DNA of 64,000 bases from positions 38,349,393-38,413,392 of the forward strand of contig OX388350.1 in assembly GCA_947579665.1 (NCBI GenBank), given 5' to 3'. Shown one piece after another: positions 21,430 to 33,240 of the stretch. This DNA comes from Sympetrum striolatum (lineage: Eukaryota > Arthropoda > Insecta > Odonata > Libellulidae). The position numbers and the translations under genes are program-made. The first letter of the stretch is position 1; every line of letters begins with the position of its first letter. The notes beneath the pieces are model-generated. The model ran no database searches. It saw only the letters and a program-made list of their open reading frames with translations, and was not told the DNA's origin.

Positions 21430-23885
21430 ACAAAATTCCTTCGAGTCACACAATACTTCTTTGGCGGATTTTGTTCAAGGGCTTTCCGATTGATAATGCA
21501 CTGTTCAACACAACAAACGCTCTCGTTGCATAATGCTGTTTGTGTCTAAGTTAATACGAACTAAATTATAACGCAAGGAGTAAATTGAGCTATTTTAGCT
21601 TGTGGTAGCGGTTACTTTCCTTAGCTGAGCCGTTTGCGCACGCCATTCGCAAGTCAGCTGATGTGATGACATTCCATTCGCGCAGCTGGCTGCCTCTCGA
21701 AAGCCTCCGATAACCCATGGTGAAAACTAAAACTCCATGCCTCCAATGCCTCTTGGAGAATTAGCGAGGCACTTTGAAAAAATTGTGTGCACAGAGAACT
21801 CTACGCCTGCAAATAGAAATATGTGTCTTTAAAAATTTAGTTTAAAGGAAAGGGTTTAATGTAACGTAGTTTGTCCAGCGGAAACGAACTGCTATGGAAT
21901 ATATGCAGGAAAAAGTTTAGAATAAAGGAAAAATTAATTGGGAAATCATGGCTATGAATGTAACAAGAACTCCAATCTTTCCTGTGTCTTTTGTATGTAT
22001 AACGACACTATTGCTGTGAAAAGAGGTTTTGGAGGATTTCGAATTTTAAGATTTCGACATGTACCCTTCAAGCCGGAAGAGGCGTACGGCAGGGGGTATA
22101 ATACCCATCATCACTTAATCTCTACCTTAACAGACTCTCTAATAACCTGAGGAAAAAACGACCAAAAGTAGTTTTGTTTTTGTGATTATTTACCTGTAAA
22201 GTTTTGTCGATGCTTCTCCGAGATCGCATTCATTCTTTACTGGTGCCAAAATATGATTGATTTCGTCTATAAGTTCTGAATCGATGAACTTTTTGGAAAG
22301 CTTCCGTTGGTAATCAGATCTTCTCCTCCTGACCAGGGTGAATACCTGGTAAGGTATTTTAGTTTCCCTCCCCTACAAGAATGACTATCGCATGGCCTAG
22401 TGCTTATTCTTAGGCCTTAAGAATAAATAAATTTATAAATATTATAATAGAAATGAAAAAAATATGTCCACAAAAAGCTCTACTTTTGGCAGCATTTAAA
22501 CAGAAAATGGTTCTATTATATTCGTTACTTTTTGAGACCGAACTGCCGAGCAAGATACATGCTTTTATGTCATTTCCAATGAAATAGGAGTTGAGGAACT
22601 TGTAGCCGAATGGCCATCCGAGGAAGTGCTTCCCAGCTGATGCGACGTTGAAAAATGAGTAATAATCCGACACGAGCTGCAAAACCTCTTGCTGCACAGC
22701 GCAATATCCAGAGTGAGCATATTGGATGGTTCAAAAATTGTTGTATTACATACGCGTTTTCCATCACATTGCCATTACTCACTTCACGATCTTTTCGATG
22801 TTCTACGGAAGCGTTATGCAATATTTTTTGATCCTCGGATTATCGCTTTCTTTTTTTAAATTGGAATGCAGACTACACTAAACATGTTGCGATTAATGGT
22901 ACTAATGGACCTGTTAATGTACTTTGGAGGCTTTTTTAGTCGAATCGTTTCCCTTATATTTTCATACGATAATACCTGAAAGGTAGGTTGACATGAGTTG
23001 CCTTTTCTGTAACAGTCCTGCATAGAGATACAGTTTGCAGAAGTAATAGCTAATGTACGGATTATTAAATTTACAGAGAGTGCCCATCGCGGCCCTGCGA
23101 CGTAGAATTACGCTAGTCATCTTTACTTTCACTCTTCAAAAAGTGAAGTAATTTACTAGGGTTAACTTGCATACTATTCTTACCACTAGATTTCACTTAG
23201 CACTCTATTATTAATGCATAAAATGCATCTCACTTCGTATCCCTGTCTTCTGCAAATTTCTGAAATGCTTTTATGCTGAAATACCTTTCAATTAAGTACT
23301 TTTTCTTTGTGTTATCCCCGTCCTCGAAAACGGAGGACTTCTCCACCGAAGGCAGGTCGCCCTCCCCTCCTAGCCTCAACCGCACACCAACGATGCCAGG
23401 TTGTCTCTCGGTTTGTTTCGAACTAGGAACTCGCATTTAAAAGTTCTCCATTAATTTAAGTCTCAAAAACTCAGCAAAATAGCTATCTGTGAAGGAGACC
23501 AAAGGCTATTGAAGTGTGGCCTATATCTTTAGATACACCACATTATTTTTGCATTTACGTCATTTGCTATCATTCACGAAGTTTACTATGAATAATTATA
23601 TAATTTCTTAAGCGTTTGGACTAAATGGATCCAGATCCTGAGATATCTAATACAGGAGTGAGAAAATCAATCGATGATACCAAGAGTAAGCTTCTTCTTT
23701 GTTTGAACTGCGTACACATTTTACTAAAATTTCATATAGAGATCTTAAGCAATGGTATTTTAATGCGTATTAAAAGTAAAATTCATACAAGACAATCCGG
23801 AACGTAAAATATTATCTTTTACGGATATGCTAATGCCATACAAGCAGCCCGTCTATGTGTAGTAAGAAGAAATTAGAATCAGAAA
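21430..23885. other. Intergenic, no gene recognised
   Basis: Mostly AT-rich, with GC-richer patches at 21,600-21,730 and 23,320-23,430. Frames of 60-95 codons occur on both strands, but none has recognisable domains or splice-linked partners. Nothing can be named. Confidence 0.35.
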
Positions 23886-23897
23886 TAAGTAAAAAAT

Positions 23898-23966
23898 TTG
23901 CATCGGCCGGGAATCGACTGCTTGGAAGGTAACTATGCTGACTATTAAACCACCGACGCGCTATAT
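23898..23966 (-). mobile_element. tRNA-like fragment, probably a SINE head
   Basis: The minus strand reads GCGCGTCGGTGGTTTAATAG, then GCATAGTTACC and CAGTCGATTCCCGGCCGATG. It has an A-box-like TGGTTTAATAGTC and a degraded B box (GTCGATTCC in place of GGTTCGATTCC). Pairing is imperfect, so a functional tRNA is unlikely. It most resembles the tRNA-derived heads at 34.1 and 61.2 kb. Confidence 0.45.
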
Positions 23967-23999
23967 AAATTTATTCCTTATTCTGTATTTTAATTGTCG

Positions 24000-26900
24000 G
24001 TAGGACTGTTGGTAGGTTGCACTGATCAGTCGGATCATGTGCAAAATAGTCAAATAACGCTTTCCCACGAAATTGCGATGCACTCTGGATTCCCCCTCAG
24101 GAGCCTTCCACTCCCGTATCTTGACGGGTCATGAAGCCGAGGTACATTTCGTACCCTCCATGGGGTATTTGAAGCCTAGCAAGTATCGACAAGAGAGCAA
24201 GTCCTCCCCATCGGTCTGCCAGTAAGACCTGAGAAGGGTCTGCAGGAAATACTATCTTCATCCCCACCCCGATCCCGGACTTCTAACCGATACTAAGTTA
24301 CATATTAGTCGGATAAATACGCTATCGGCCAACATGCGTCTCCTTCAATGTCCTAACGACACAAGCACAAATATTTTTTCGTAAAAGCTTTCGTAATGCA
24401 TGCATAATGTATTGCAGGCACTAACATGCAGGAGTAGGATATCATGATCAATAAGTATCCCGGTCAATTGTTACGTCAAACTCAAGTTGAAAATTCGAGC
24501 TGTATAGATCCCAGAAAATTTAATTAATTACATAATCGCTAATTCTGATAATATTTCAATGACCGTGAGGAGGCTTGAAAAAAAATATTGTGTGAAAAAC
24601 AATTCTTGGCAGGAATTTTACCTGTTTATAATAAAAATGAAAAAAATAACTTCCTAAAATTCCTCCAAAACAGCAATATATATTTATTTGAAAATAAAAA
24701 TTTTATATAGATTGGTTCAGTGTTTTTTGACAATGAACACTCTCACACTGGTAAAGATTGTGGTTCAATGGCAACAGTTGATATGGATTTTTAATAATTA
24801 TTTTCATCATGGCTTGCAAAGGTACTCAGTGATTCCCTGAAACTGCTAAAATTCTAGTTGATTCGTTTATTACATTTAAAATTGGTGTAACTAACTGATC
24901 CATACTCAATTTGGAACTGAACTGGTTCAGTATTTTATATGTTAGTTGTTTTTAATATTTTTCATAACTTAATGTGTACATCTATGTATTATTTAAGGGT
25001 TAAATGGAATATGGAACTCCCTAATATCAATTTTCGTCTAATAAAGTCGTCAATAGATAAATAAACAACAGCTCCAACTTACCATCTTAATACTCATATA
25101 AGGAATGTTGGTGTAACGAAATCGTGGGCATACAAGGATAATTATTACTTTTCCTCATTTATCTAAAGATTCTGGAGAAAATGTCAGATAAAATGAGTTT
25201 AAGTACTCACATTATCTATACCAAATCGAATGAAATTGGGTAGGTACGTACAAACTTGTGTAGCAATATCATAAGCTATAGATTTGAGAAAAACAACTTT
25301 TTAAATTAGAATTCACCCATGTTGAAAATTATTGCAAAACCTTGAATTTCGATTCTGGATTCTGGTTGATTTCTAACGTCGATGGTGATTCAACCGATGA
25401 AAATTTTAACTTGACCGCTATTACAGATAATTTTTGACGAGTAATAAATTGCTTCCAATTCATGAGATGAATTGTTAAGTTATCATCACTTTATTAGGAA
25501 CTGAAATTGGCGTGGTTTGCATTCGATGACGAAATGCGATTCATATGTAGATTGGTGATTTCATGTCACCAATCACGGTGAAGTCGAAATGGTTGGGCCC
25601 TTAATTTTGAAATGGAAATCGTAATGAGTTCCGCCTCCACCCGTAAAATTAGCCCCACTTCATCGATCACTTGCTGCCATGAAAGGTCTTTTACACAATA
25701 TAATCGACTTATTTCACCCAAGTCGAATAAATTTACATATTCGATACTTTTTTCGATTTCCACATAGTTTGCCTACTCTCACTATGAAAGAAGACCTGAT
25801 AATTGCATTTCATTCACGGAGGACCTCAAAGAATTCGGTGCCCATCAACGATCTAAACCTATCAAAATTCACTAACCCCGATCGCCGAAAATCCTCTTAC
25901 AAGATAATTTCTCTCCGAAGATGCAAGAATGCAAAGGCTCTTAGTGGTAAACGAGCATGGAATCCATAAGCTACAGAAGGTATCTACCATTCCCTTTCCT
26001 TGAGAAACTTGCTCCAGTTAGTTTTAGATTCAGTACCTGCGTAGCGGTGTGCGTAAAACTCTTTCAAGCCTGGATAATTATCTATTATCTAATCTATCTA
26101 TGATTTACCCTCGGAAGTTGTTGAGCCTTTTCATGACATATCTCGACAATTTAAAACCTAGATTAAATCCAGTTTGTGTAAATAATGAAATTAAATCATG
26201 TTTTTAATTATCCTGCTGCAAATTAATCCCGTTTTTAATTCACGAGTTGATAAGGCAATTTTGACTTTGTAAATGTAAATAACGATATGTATCAGCTGGC
26301 TATTGTTTTGTTTTTATGCGACCTTGCCGCCAGGCTTGTGGTCTATTTGCAAGTATTTTTATAAAAGAATAATAATAATGGCTGTGCGCGCAATCCGAAA
26401 TGTAGCAGGAGCGGAAATCTCATCTAAATGAGGTGAAAATGCGCCTGTTCTCTGAGTAAAAAATTAAAGGTGAGCGGTAGATGAAATAGGTTGGCGATCA
26501 GTATCATATGCTTTTTCCATCGATTGAACACCTTCACCCATGCCTTTTTGTCACCCCTAAACCATTGACCTCTTTTGTTCACATCGTCAATTCAAATACA
26601 TCCATCCTACTACGCTTCCACTCCTCCCCTAAGCTCCTTCTTTCTCATTCCACACACGAGTGGAATATTGGTCATTTACATTTTTATACGTGTCTCAATC
26701 GTCACTCCCATCTCTTTCAACCTACTTCACGCTTTTTGCTCCATGATTTTATCCCGATTTTAGTCCCTCCCGCCTGCAAGTTTTAATTCTTCAGTTGGGG
26801 GATAAGTACATCTTAGATGATTAAATCGTCTATTGATCCTTCATTAAGGCAAAATTAATTATTATGGAAATAAATATACACATCCATAGGTCCACGACAG
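24000..26900. other. Intergenic; GC-richer segment at 24,060-24,300, no gene
   Basis: The segment 24,060-24,300 (ending in CATCCCCACCCCGATCCCGG) is clearly more GC-rich than its surroundings, which suggests inserted repeat sequence, but I do not recognise a family. The remainder to 26,900 is AT-rich. Short frames at 25,566-25,969 and 26,508-26,786 carry no recognisable domain. Confidence 0.4.
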
Positions 26901-26910
26901 AAATATTTCT

Positions 26911-27945
26911 CATTGAAAAGTGTTTCATTCATCTTTACTTCATCATAGGTTCAGCCTAACTACCTAGTTTTTTTACATTTACATTAATGCTCCACGAGCT
27001 GCTCTAAGGCGCAAGGCAGGTGGTGCGATTACAGAACTACTTAAATAACTAACAATACCGGCGTACCTTATGCTATCTAGAAAAAAATGATTAATAAGGT
27101 CCATTTGTTCTCGCCATACACTCGGGAATCCGTTTATTTCAACTCGCCGCGAAAATCGCGTTTGCTATAAATAGGAATCATGATATCGCGTATTTTGACA
27201 CTCCCAACGAGTGATCTGTTCCGGTTTATTATCTTTTACTTTTCTTTTTCTTTTGTTATTAAATTGAGACACAATCACGTTGAGCTTGTCAAGGTCTCTT
27301 TTCACATTTTCGATGAGGTTAGGGTTAGATTCAGTTTCACCCACGCATTCACCTGTATAGGCACCTATAGTAAGTTCCATCATCATCCAAGTGATCCGTT
27401 CTTTCAAAAATTAGTTCATCTTAAGCACATATACAAAAATTAACTATGACTATCTCATTTTATTTTAATTTTAAGTATATGTTTTATCTTGCGAGTTTAA
27501 GATGAAGGTCGAGCAAGTGAAGGGCGAAGTAATTTAATTAGTTCATCCATTTATTTTTTGAGATTTTTCTTTCACATAGATTATACATTCATTATATATT
27601 TGTCCGTTAGCAACTTAGCAATCCTACTGAGGCAACCACGTCAACGAGGTTGCCTGATGACTCATTTTCACGTGCGAAAGGCTCCCGTACTTCCGTAACC
27701 TCGGCAAGCCAGTGCAGTTACCACCCCTCCAAGAAGAAGGCAACCCCGTGTCCATCCTCTCCTTCCCCTACCTTAGAGTCCTCAAATATATTTTTCATAC
27801 GCTTATTCTATCGGGTGGCTGAAGTAGTGCCTTCCCTGTCACCTCTCCGTCAATACACTCTTCTCCCCATGTCATTTTGTATGTACTTACAACGTACGTA
27901 ATGCAGATACAAGTATGCAAGGGCAGTTAAAAACTTAATACTAAA
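26911..27945 (+). repeat. Segmental duplication, copy 1
   Basis: Shares ordered landmarks with 28,890-29,600: TTCATCTTTACTTCATCAT; ATTACATTAATGCTCC-like sequence; ATTAATAAGGTCCATTT; AAAGGCTCCCGTACTTCC followed by TAACCTCGG; a TCCATCC/TCTATCCTTCCCCTAC segment; and GTGCC..CCTNTCCGTCA. Divergence is substantial and spacing differs, so the duplication is old or both copies are members of an unrecognised repeat family. No reading frame is shared. Confidence 0.6.
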
Positions 27946-28889
27946 TGACAACTTCAACAGCATGTTCTCCAGGAATTAGTTCAATGGAGACTGAGCCCGA
28001 TAAACTCGGTAGATTGTGCATTTTATATTATGCTTATATTAAGCTCACTATTTATCATCAGTAATATGCTATTGATTCTTAAATTTACTATTGTAGAAAT
28101 AATTATAAAGAGGGTACTCGAAAATATTTTTCTGACGTATGAATCAAACAAACATTTGAATTCCATATCTATGGATACGCCTTATGGTAATTAGAAAAGG
28201 TATCAGTGTGATATAGAAATCGTAATACGTCGTAATAGGTGAAATAATCCGTAAATGAAAGACAGTATTGTTTGAAAGAGCTAGCCGATTTAACTCTTGC
28301 GCTTCTGATTCTGTGAGCGATTCTTCTATGCGATCAATTGATTTTTATTTCATTTTTAATGCAATCATTTGAGGCTCACATGTTCGAACTCCATCAAGTG
28401 ATTTATTTCCCTCCTTTTTACAATATCTTTTCCGTTTCATTTTGTCACTCTTTTATGATTAATATTTATTTCCTTCTGCGGTTTTCTTTCGTTCAATAAT
28501 ATTTTCTGATGATAAGAGTCTCTATTTTTTATCCTATAGTAATGAATCTACAGAATGGATAAAGGGGAATAAAAGGGATTCCAGGAATTAAGCGATTGAA
28601 TGCGTAAAAAAAGCTAAATATAGTTTCGATTGTACTTACTCCTCCAGAATTTTGCGATAATTGGTGAATCCTGACAAAATGGCAGCAAAGTTTTTATTTT
28701 GAGTTGTGCTACATCATCCTCTATTCCAGGTATCAAACACCAAGCATAAATCCCTACAGAGTAAATAGGTGGACTCGATTTTCTAATTGATGAAATCTTC
28801 TACGAACTCCTTCAACGAGTGTAAATATGTGAGTATAGTTATGGAAATTGATTTATCTACAAGTACAAGTTATCGACGTCAATAATTTT
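27946..28889. other. Spacer between the two duplicated segments
   Basis: AT-rich, with no open frame over 60 codons and no recognisable feature. Confidence 0.35.
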
Positions 28890-29600
28890 TTGTATAAAGG
28901 TGTTCCATTCATCTTTACTTCATCATTGGTTCGGCCTCTCTAGTTTTATTTAATATTACATTAATACTCCGCGAGCCGCCATAACTTGTATGACAGGGTC
29001 TGTGTTAGATGAAACTTGCTAAATAAGTGTCGCATCAACGCACCTCATTCTATCTTGAAAAATTGATTAATAAGGTCCATTTATTTATTAAATCATTTAC
29101 AATCCTCTTAAAATATTTACAATCCCACGACAATTTCTGATACATTTTTCACACCTTTTGTCGCCCTCTTCCTACTAAGCTGTTACACCAAATCGGGACT
29201 CAACCAGCGAGATAGTCTTTTTTCCACGAGTCGTTGCCAGATGACTTGTCGCCATGTCCAAAAGGCTCCCGTACTTCCATAACCTCGGCTTTAACCACCA
29301 GTGCGAAAGCCTGAGCAGCTACCGAACCTCCTCATAGACGGAGGGTAACCTCATGTCTATCCTTCCCCTACTTTACAGCCGTCAGCTCGTTTTCCTACAC
29401 TCCCTCTATGGACTCGACTCATGACTATGACTCTATGACTATGACTCATGACTATGACTATACCTCTATGACTCGACTAGTGCTTTGCGTGCCACCTATC
29501 CGTCATTCTCCGACTTTCTCCAAATAATTCATGCAAGCAGAGCGCACGTAACGCAGAAACGATTAATTAAGGGCAGTTTCAAAACCAGCACTCACTGTAT
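28890..29600 (+). repeat. Segmental duplication, copy 2
   Basis: Counterpart of 26,911-27,945 with the same landmark order but a shorter middle. It contains a private microsatellite-like expansion of ATGACT units at about 29,411-29,480 that copy 1 lacks. Confidence 0.6.
29409..29480 (+). repeat. Imperfect ATGACT-type minisatellite
   Basis: Interspersed ATGACTC and ATGACTAT units (GACTCATGACTATGACTC and similar) repeat about nine times. It lies inside duplicated copy 2 only. Confidence 0.75.
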
Positions 29601-30038
29601 GCAAAAGGTGTATCAGAGGTTCATAAAAAGAGAAGCAAATGTTTATGTCATAGTAGTCGTAGTGTTCATACGATGAAACATCTTCAATAAAAACTTGTGC
29701 TCAAATACCAAACTTTCTATTTATACATTTTTTTAAACAACGAGAATAATTAAGTAATTTATCTATAACTACACAAAACAGGTGATGTAGTAGGTAGAAA
29801 ATGTATTATTATTCATAAAATAATATCCATTTTGAACTCACTCTCAAAAATATCCTCCAGTTACATTTACCAATAATTCTGTCATCACTTGATTAATGAG
29901 CCATTATATTTTTATTTGGGATCGAAGGTCTTGGCCATTGGGTCAGCAGACTCCCACATACTTCCTCATCATTAATTTATTTCTTAAATGAGTACGAGGA
30001 AAAATAAATTAGCTGATGCAACTGCCAGCTATCATATT

Positions 30039-30075
30039 CATATAAATATCATGCCTCTGAGATATTCCCCCATAC
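30039..30075 (+). promoter_or_regulatory. Probable core promoter of the lectin gene
   Basis: A TATA-box-like ATATAAATA (30,040-30,048) lies about 80 bases before the lectin start codon. A start of transcription about 25-30 bases downstream, near CCCCATACATACC, would give a short 5' UTR of about 50 bases. This is inference from spacing. Confidence 0.45.
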
Positions 30076-30123
30076 ATACCATCTTCTTGTCTGAATGAAC
30101 AACAGCCATCATCGCTGGAAGAC

Positions 30124-30400
30124 ATGGAAATTTCGCCAATCAATCTTGGAATTGTAACAACTCTTCTTTTGTTTCAGCTGTATTGCATTTCTGCGGATTT
30201 TCTCTTAGATAATCAACCAGGAGGTGACACAATACAGTTTTCCATAAGATTTAGAAGGAATGAAACAGACCATCGAGTAATGCAATTCCACCTGAAGGAG
30301 ACCAATGGACCTGCACTTAAGAATTGGAAGGGAGACTTAATTCATACCAGAATTCAGAGGCAAGGAATACGCACAAATTATGTAGTGGGAACTCTAACGG
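30124..30400 (+). CDS. C-type lectin, exon 1 (signal peptide and N-terminal region)
   Basis: The first ATG opens MEISPINLGIVTTLLLFQLY, a hydrophobic signal peptide with likely cleavage after CISA. The remaining about 68 residues contain the NET glycosylation site and QFHLKETNGPALKNWKGDL, a region like the N-terminal extension that insect hemolymph LPS-binding lectins carry before the lectin fold. The exon ends in ACTCTAACGG before GTAAGA, one base into a codon. The uninterrupted frame runs 17 codons past this donor to a stop, which marks the intron. Confidence 0.88.
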
Positions 30401-31030
30401 GTAAGATTTTATTTTAAGCTACGTTAATCTTAACAACTTTCTAGATATGTATCCTATCATTTTTAATGTCTTGTATTCATATAGCAATTTTTCAGTGATC
30501 AGGGTTTTAGGCTTTGGTTAAAGGAAATTTTTTTTTACTATGTAAAATATCATTTCATGTTCTTTGTTTACTGAATAATTTGCTCGTGAAATAGGTACCT
30601 TAGTAGAGTGTGATTGTTAAACATAATAATATCAATAATAGTATCAACTATCATAAACATTACGAAACTGGTTGTGCTGATCTCACAATCTGAGCACAGA
30701 TTAATTATCTGAAATTAAATTCATTTCAGGTTAGAATGATATTAATTGATTATTATTTATATTTCTAGAATATTAATGATGCTAGTACCAAAATAGTTTC
30801 CTTTGGATACAAATTGATATGAGTTTACTTTATTTTATTTTAATCAAGGTCATTTACAAATCTGTTAGATTTCCTAGCTGATTCATAATATTCATTCTTA
30901 CTAATTTCAAGGGAGATGAAAGATAATCAAATTCCAAATTTTAACCCTCCACATATTCATTAATTCTAAACACTTGAAGTCTTTGGTACACTAACTAATG
31001 TACTAACCCACTGTGATAATTTTTTCCTAG

Positions 31031-31267
31031 TTCCACCTCAGAGATCACTCGGATATGAATTAATTCCTGGAATTGGATATTACAAGTTTCATTCTACTAA
31101 AACAGATTTTGTAAATGCATCTAATGTATGCCAAAATGAAGGAGCACATCTTGCAATAATTAATTCAGAGGAAGAAGCTGCTGCTCTAGCAAAACCATTT
31201 AGAAATGAAGATGCATGGATTGGTGTTCATGATCCAAATAAGAATCGTGATTTTAGAACAATTTTTG
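31031..31267 (+). CDS. C-type lectin, exon 2 (first half of the lectin domain)
   Basis: The acceptor TTTTTTCCTAG precedes TTCCACC. The exon encodes VPPQRSLGYELIPGIGYYKF, then HSTKTDFVNASNVCQNEGAH and LAIINSEEEA, then WIGVHDPNKNRDFRTIF. GYYKFH, the first domain cysteine C126, the HLAIINSEEEA helix and WIGVHD are standard CTLD positions. No frame longer than 60 codons with an ATG exists here, so it is easily missed by ORF calling. The donor is G|GTTAGC, phase 1. Confidence 0.88.
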
Positions 31268-31365
31268 GTTAGCTTCTAAACTATTCACGTATATTATATT
31301 TTACCTTAACAAATGTACTTAAAGTTGAGGATATCTATTAATGTTAATGTTTTACTATTTTACAG

Positions 31366-31532
31366 GGACCCCTCTGAATATAACTGGTTTTTCAAGGTGG
31401 CTAAGTGGTCAACCGAATGGACCTGGAACTCAGTTCTGTGTTGTATTTGATAAACAGGGGTTCAATGATTACAAATGTGAAGAAAAATTGAAATTCATTT
31501 GTGAGCATGACCTATCATGGGATGACTACTAA
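31366..31532 (+). CDS. C-type lectin, exon 3 (second half of the lectin domain)
   Basis: After acceptor TTTTACAG the frame reads TPLNITGFSRWLSGQPNGPG, then TQFCVVFDKQGFNDYKCEEK, then LKFICEHDLSWDDY and TAA. The last three canonical cysteines are present. QPN replaces the mannose-type EPN or galactose-type QPD, and FND replaces WND, so calcium-dependent sugar binding may be altered. The tail after the last cysteine is short and acidic. Confidence 0.9.
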
Positions 31533-31730
31533 GTCCTACTAAAACCATACTTAATTTTAAAGCTAATACCTTTGAATAAGAATTACATAAAAATTTCAAA
31601 ACATCTATTCAATCAGTTAATGAAGTTAAATAAGTCAAAAGTTAAAATTGTTCAATATCATTAACGTTAAAACTTACTTTATAGCTATGAAGAAGAATAA
31701 TATTCTGCTAAAACTTGATTTATTAAAATA

Positions 31731-32422
31731 CGAGGGCAGATCGGAAAGGTACGCACAATAATTTTTTTCTCTCCTGGTATTGCAGCTGGAATGTTGAAAT
31801 TTCACGACGATATTGTTTGAAGTTTGCACTATAGAGGGTATTTCGTTTTCATGTGCAGCTCTAGTGAGAGAAGCCTGAAGTATGAAACAAACATGGCGCG
31901 CATGTTACTGTCCTCCATGTGTGAAGAGCAGCGGGGCAGATAGGAAATTTTTCCCAAAAGTTTAATTTGTACCAAATACCATTTTTTTCGCAAAAAGTTT
32001 AATTTGTACCAACATTAAACAAATCACAAATTAACTTACTTGGTAGGTCAAAGATGTAAGTTAATTTGAGATTTGTTTGGTTTTGGTACAGTCCTGGCCA
32101 AAATTAACGCAGCACCAGCCGTAAGGATAGCTAGGGAGGTGCTGCGTTAATTTTGGCCAGGAGTGTACATATTAAACTTTTTGGGAAAAAAATTATTGTG
32201 CATTTCTTTCCAATCTGCCATGCTGCTCTTCACAGGTGGACGACAGTAACATGCGCGCCATGTTTGTTTCATACTTCAGGCTTCTCTCGCTAGAGCTGCA
32301 CATGAAAACAAAATACCCTCTATAGCACACACTTCAAACTATATCGTCGTGAAATTTCAACATTCCAGCTGCAATACCAGTGGAGAAAAAATTATTGTGA
32401 GTTTCTTTCCGATCTGCCCTCA
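31731..32422. mobile_element. Long foldback MITE of Tc1/mariner type
   Basis: A 692-bp element flanked by TA on both sides. Its ends are CGAGGGCAGATCGGAAAG and, on the opposite strand, TGAGGGCAGATCGGAAAG. Inverted similarity continues far inward: TTGCAGCTGGAATGTTGAAA against TTTCAACATTCCAGCTGCAA, and TTTCATGTGCAGCTCTAG against CTAGAGCTGCACATGAAA. The terminal motif also recurs inside the right arm (near 32,186-32,218) and in degraded form inside the left arm (near 31,936), so a related copy may be nested within. No transposase is present, so it would move in trans. It starts about 200 bases after the lectin stop codon. Confidence 0.8.
32089..32165. mobile_element. Tiny Tc1-like MITE nested in the foldback
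   Basis: A 77-bp element flanked by TA. Its arms CAGTCCTGGCCAAAATTAAC and GTTAATTTTGGCCAGGAGTG, with GCAGCACC and GGTGCTGC inside, form a near-perfect hairpin of about 28 bp around a loop of about 21 bases. CACTCCTGGCCAAAAT-type ends are typical of Tc1-like transposons. Removing it restores GGTACATATTAAAC in the host foldback, so it inserted later. Confidence 0.8.
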
Positions 32423-32423
32423 T

Positions 32424-33240
32424 ATCTGATTCAGTAATTGTAAATATTTTTTTATTTTTTACACTTCCACCTCTTATAACTGACTGTAATGAAAATATAT
32501 TAAAAGTGTACCAAATATGTTTCTTTTAGTTATTGATACTATATATATTCTGAACATTTTATTAACCTCTTCAAGTTATAACAATATCCAATATGTGTAA
32601 TGTTTCCATGACCATGTATAAGATTTTCTAATAAATTTTTCATTTGGACAATTAAGATTTATGCTTTACAATCCTGGTACAGAAAATGATAGTGAATTTA
32701 AACTATCATGGGAATTTGTAGAGTTTTCTTTATTATTTGAACAAATAATTTCTTCCAAAGTAATTTAGAATCATCTCACAATCATTTGATGTTCACTTGA
32801 AAATCACGGACTTTATTACTAGGTGAAATCATGATGAAAATAATAATTTATGAATATTAGTGACTGCTAAATATAGAAATGTGAAATATGGATAGTAAAA
32901 CAAACCCCAAAAGGTGACATGATTTGGCATTCAAATTATTGAAAGTGCCAACCTTTCCTTGAAGGGTCTTTGGCCACTCTAATCCTTCCCAGGAGGAAGT
33001 TTTATGAAGCCCAATTCCATCATCTTACGGAGTCACATTACAAATAATTCTGTATTTTATAAAGCGTCTTGAGATTTGAAGATTACTTGAGCTCAGGTGG
33101 AGAGAGGACGAATTTGTCTGGTCTCATCTGCATGAATTTATGAGTGTTAAGCAGATGAGAACTGCTGATAATTGTGGATCCTAGGCATATCCCCATGGCA
33201 ATTTTGAAAATTAAATGAGGACTAATTGCTGATGTTTACC
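32424..33240. other. Intergenic, no gene recognised
   Basis: AT-rich sequence downstream of the lectin gene. No frame or structural RNA is recognised. Confidence 0.35.
32630..32635 (+). terminator. Possible polyadenylation signal of the lectin gene
   Basis: The first canonical AATAAA followed by T-rich sequence lies here, beyond the foldback element. A weaker ATTAAA lies at 31,722-31,727, only a few bases before the foldback insertion point. Which one is used cannot be told; if the distal one, the foldback is inside the 3' UTR. Confidence 0.3.

Larger units (their letters stand above)
30124..31532 (+). other. C-type lectin gene span (three exons)
   Basis: Exons 30,124-30,400, 31,031-31,267 and 31,366-31,532 join in phase 1 at both introns (GTAAGA...CCTAG and GTTAGC...TACAG), giving 681 nt including the stop, 226 aa. 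The product has a signal peptide (about residues 1-24), an N-terminal region of about 75 residues without cysteine, and a C-type lectin-like domain (about 100-219). Four canonical cysteines, C126, C196, C209 and C217, would form the C126-C217 and C196-C209 disulfides. WIGVHD (155-160) is the family's core motif. The sugar/Ca-site motif is QPN (187-189), and the usual WND is FND (204-206). Three N-glycosylation sequons (NET, NAS, NIT) fit a secreted hemolymph protein. The layout matches insect hemolymph lipopolysaccharide-binding proteins, pattern-recognition lectins of innate immunity. Ligand specificity is not proven. Confidence 0.9.

Noticed and set aside
30078..30090. Rel/NF-kB-like site near the lectin start
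   Set aside because: The match is partial and lies between the presumed TATA box and the start codon, so it is not a credible enhancer site.
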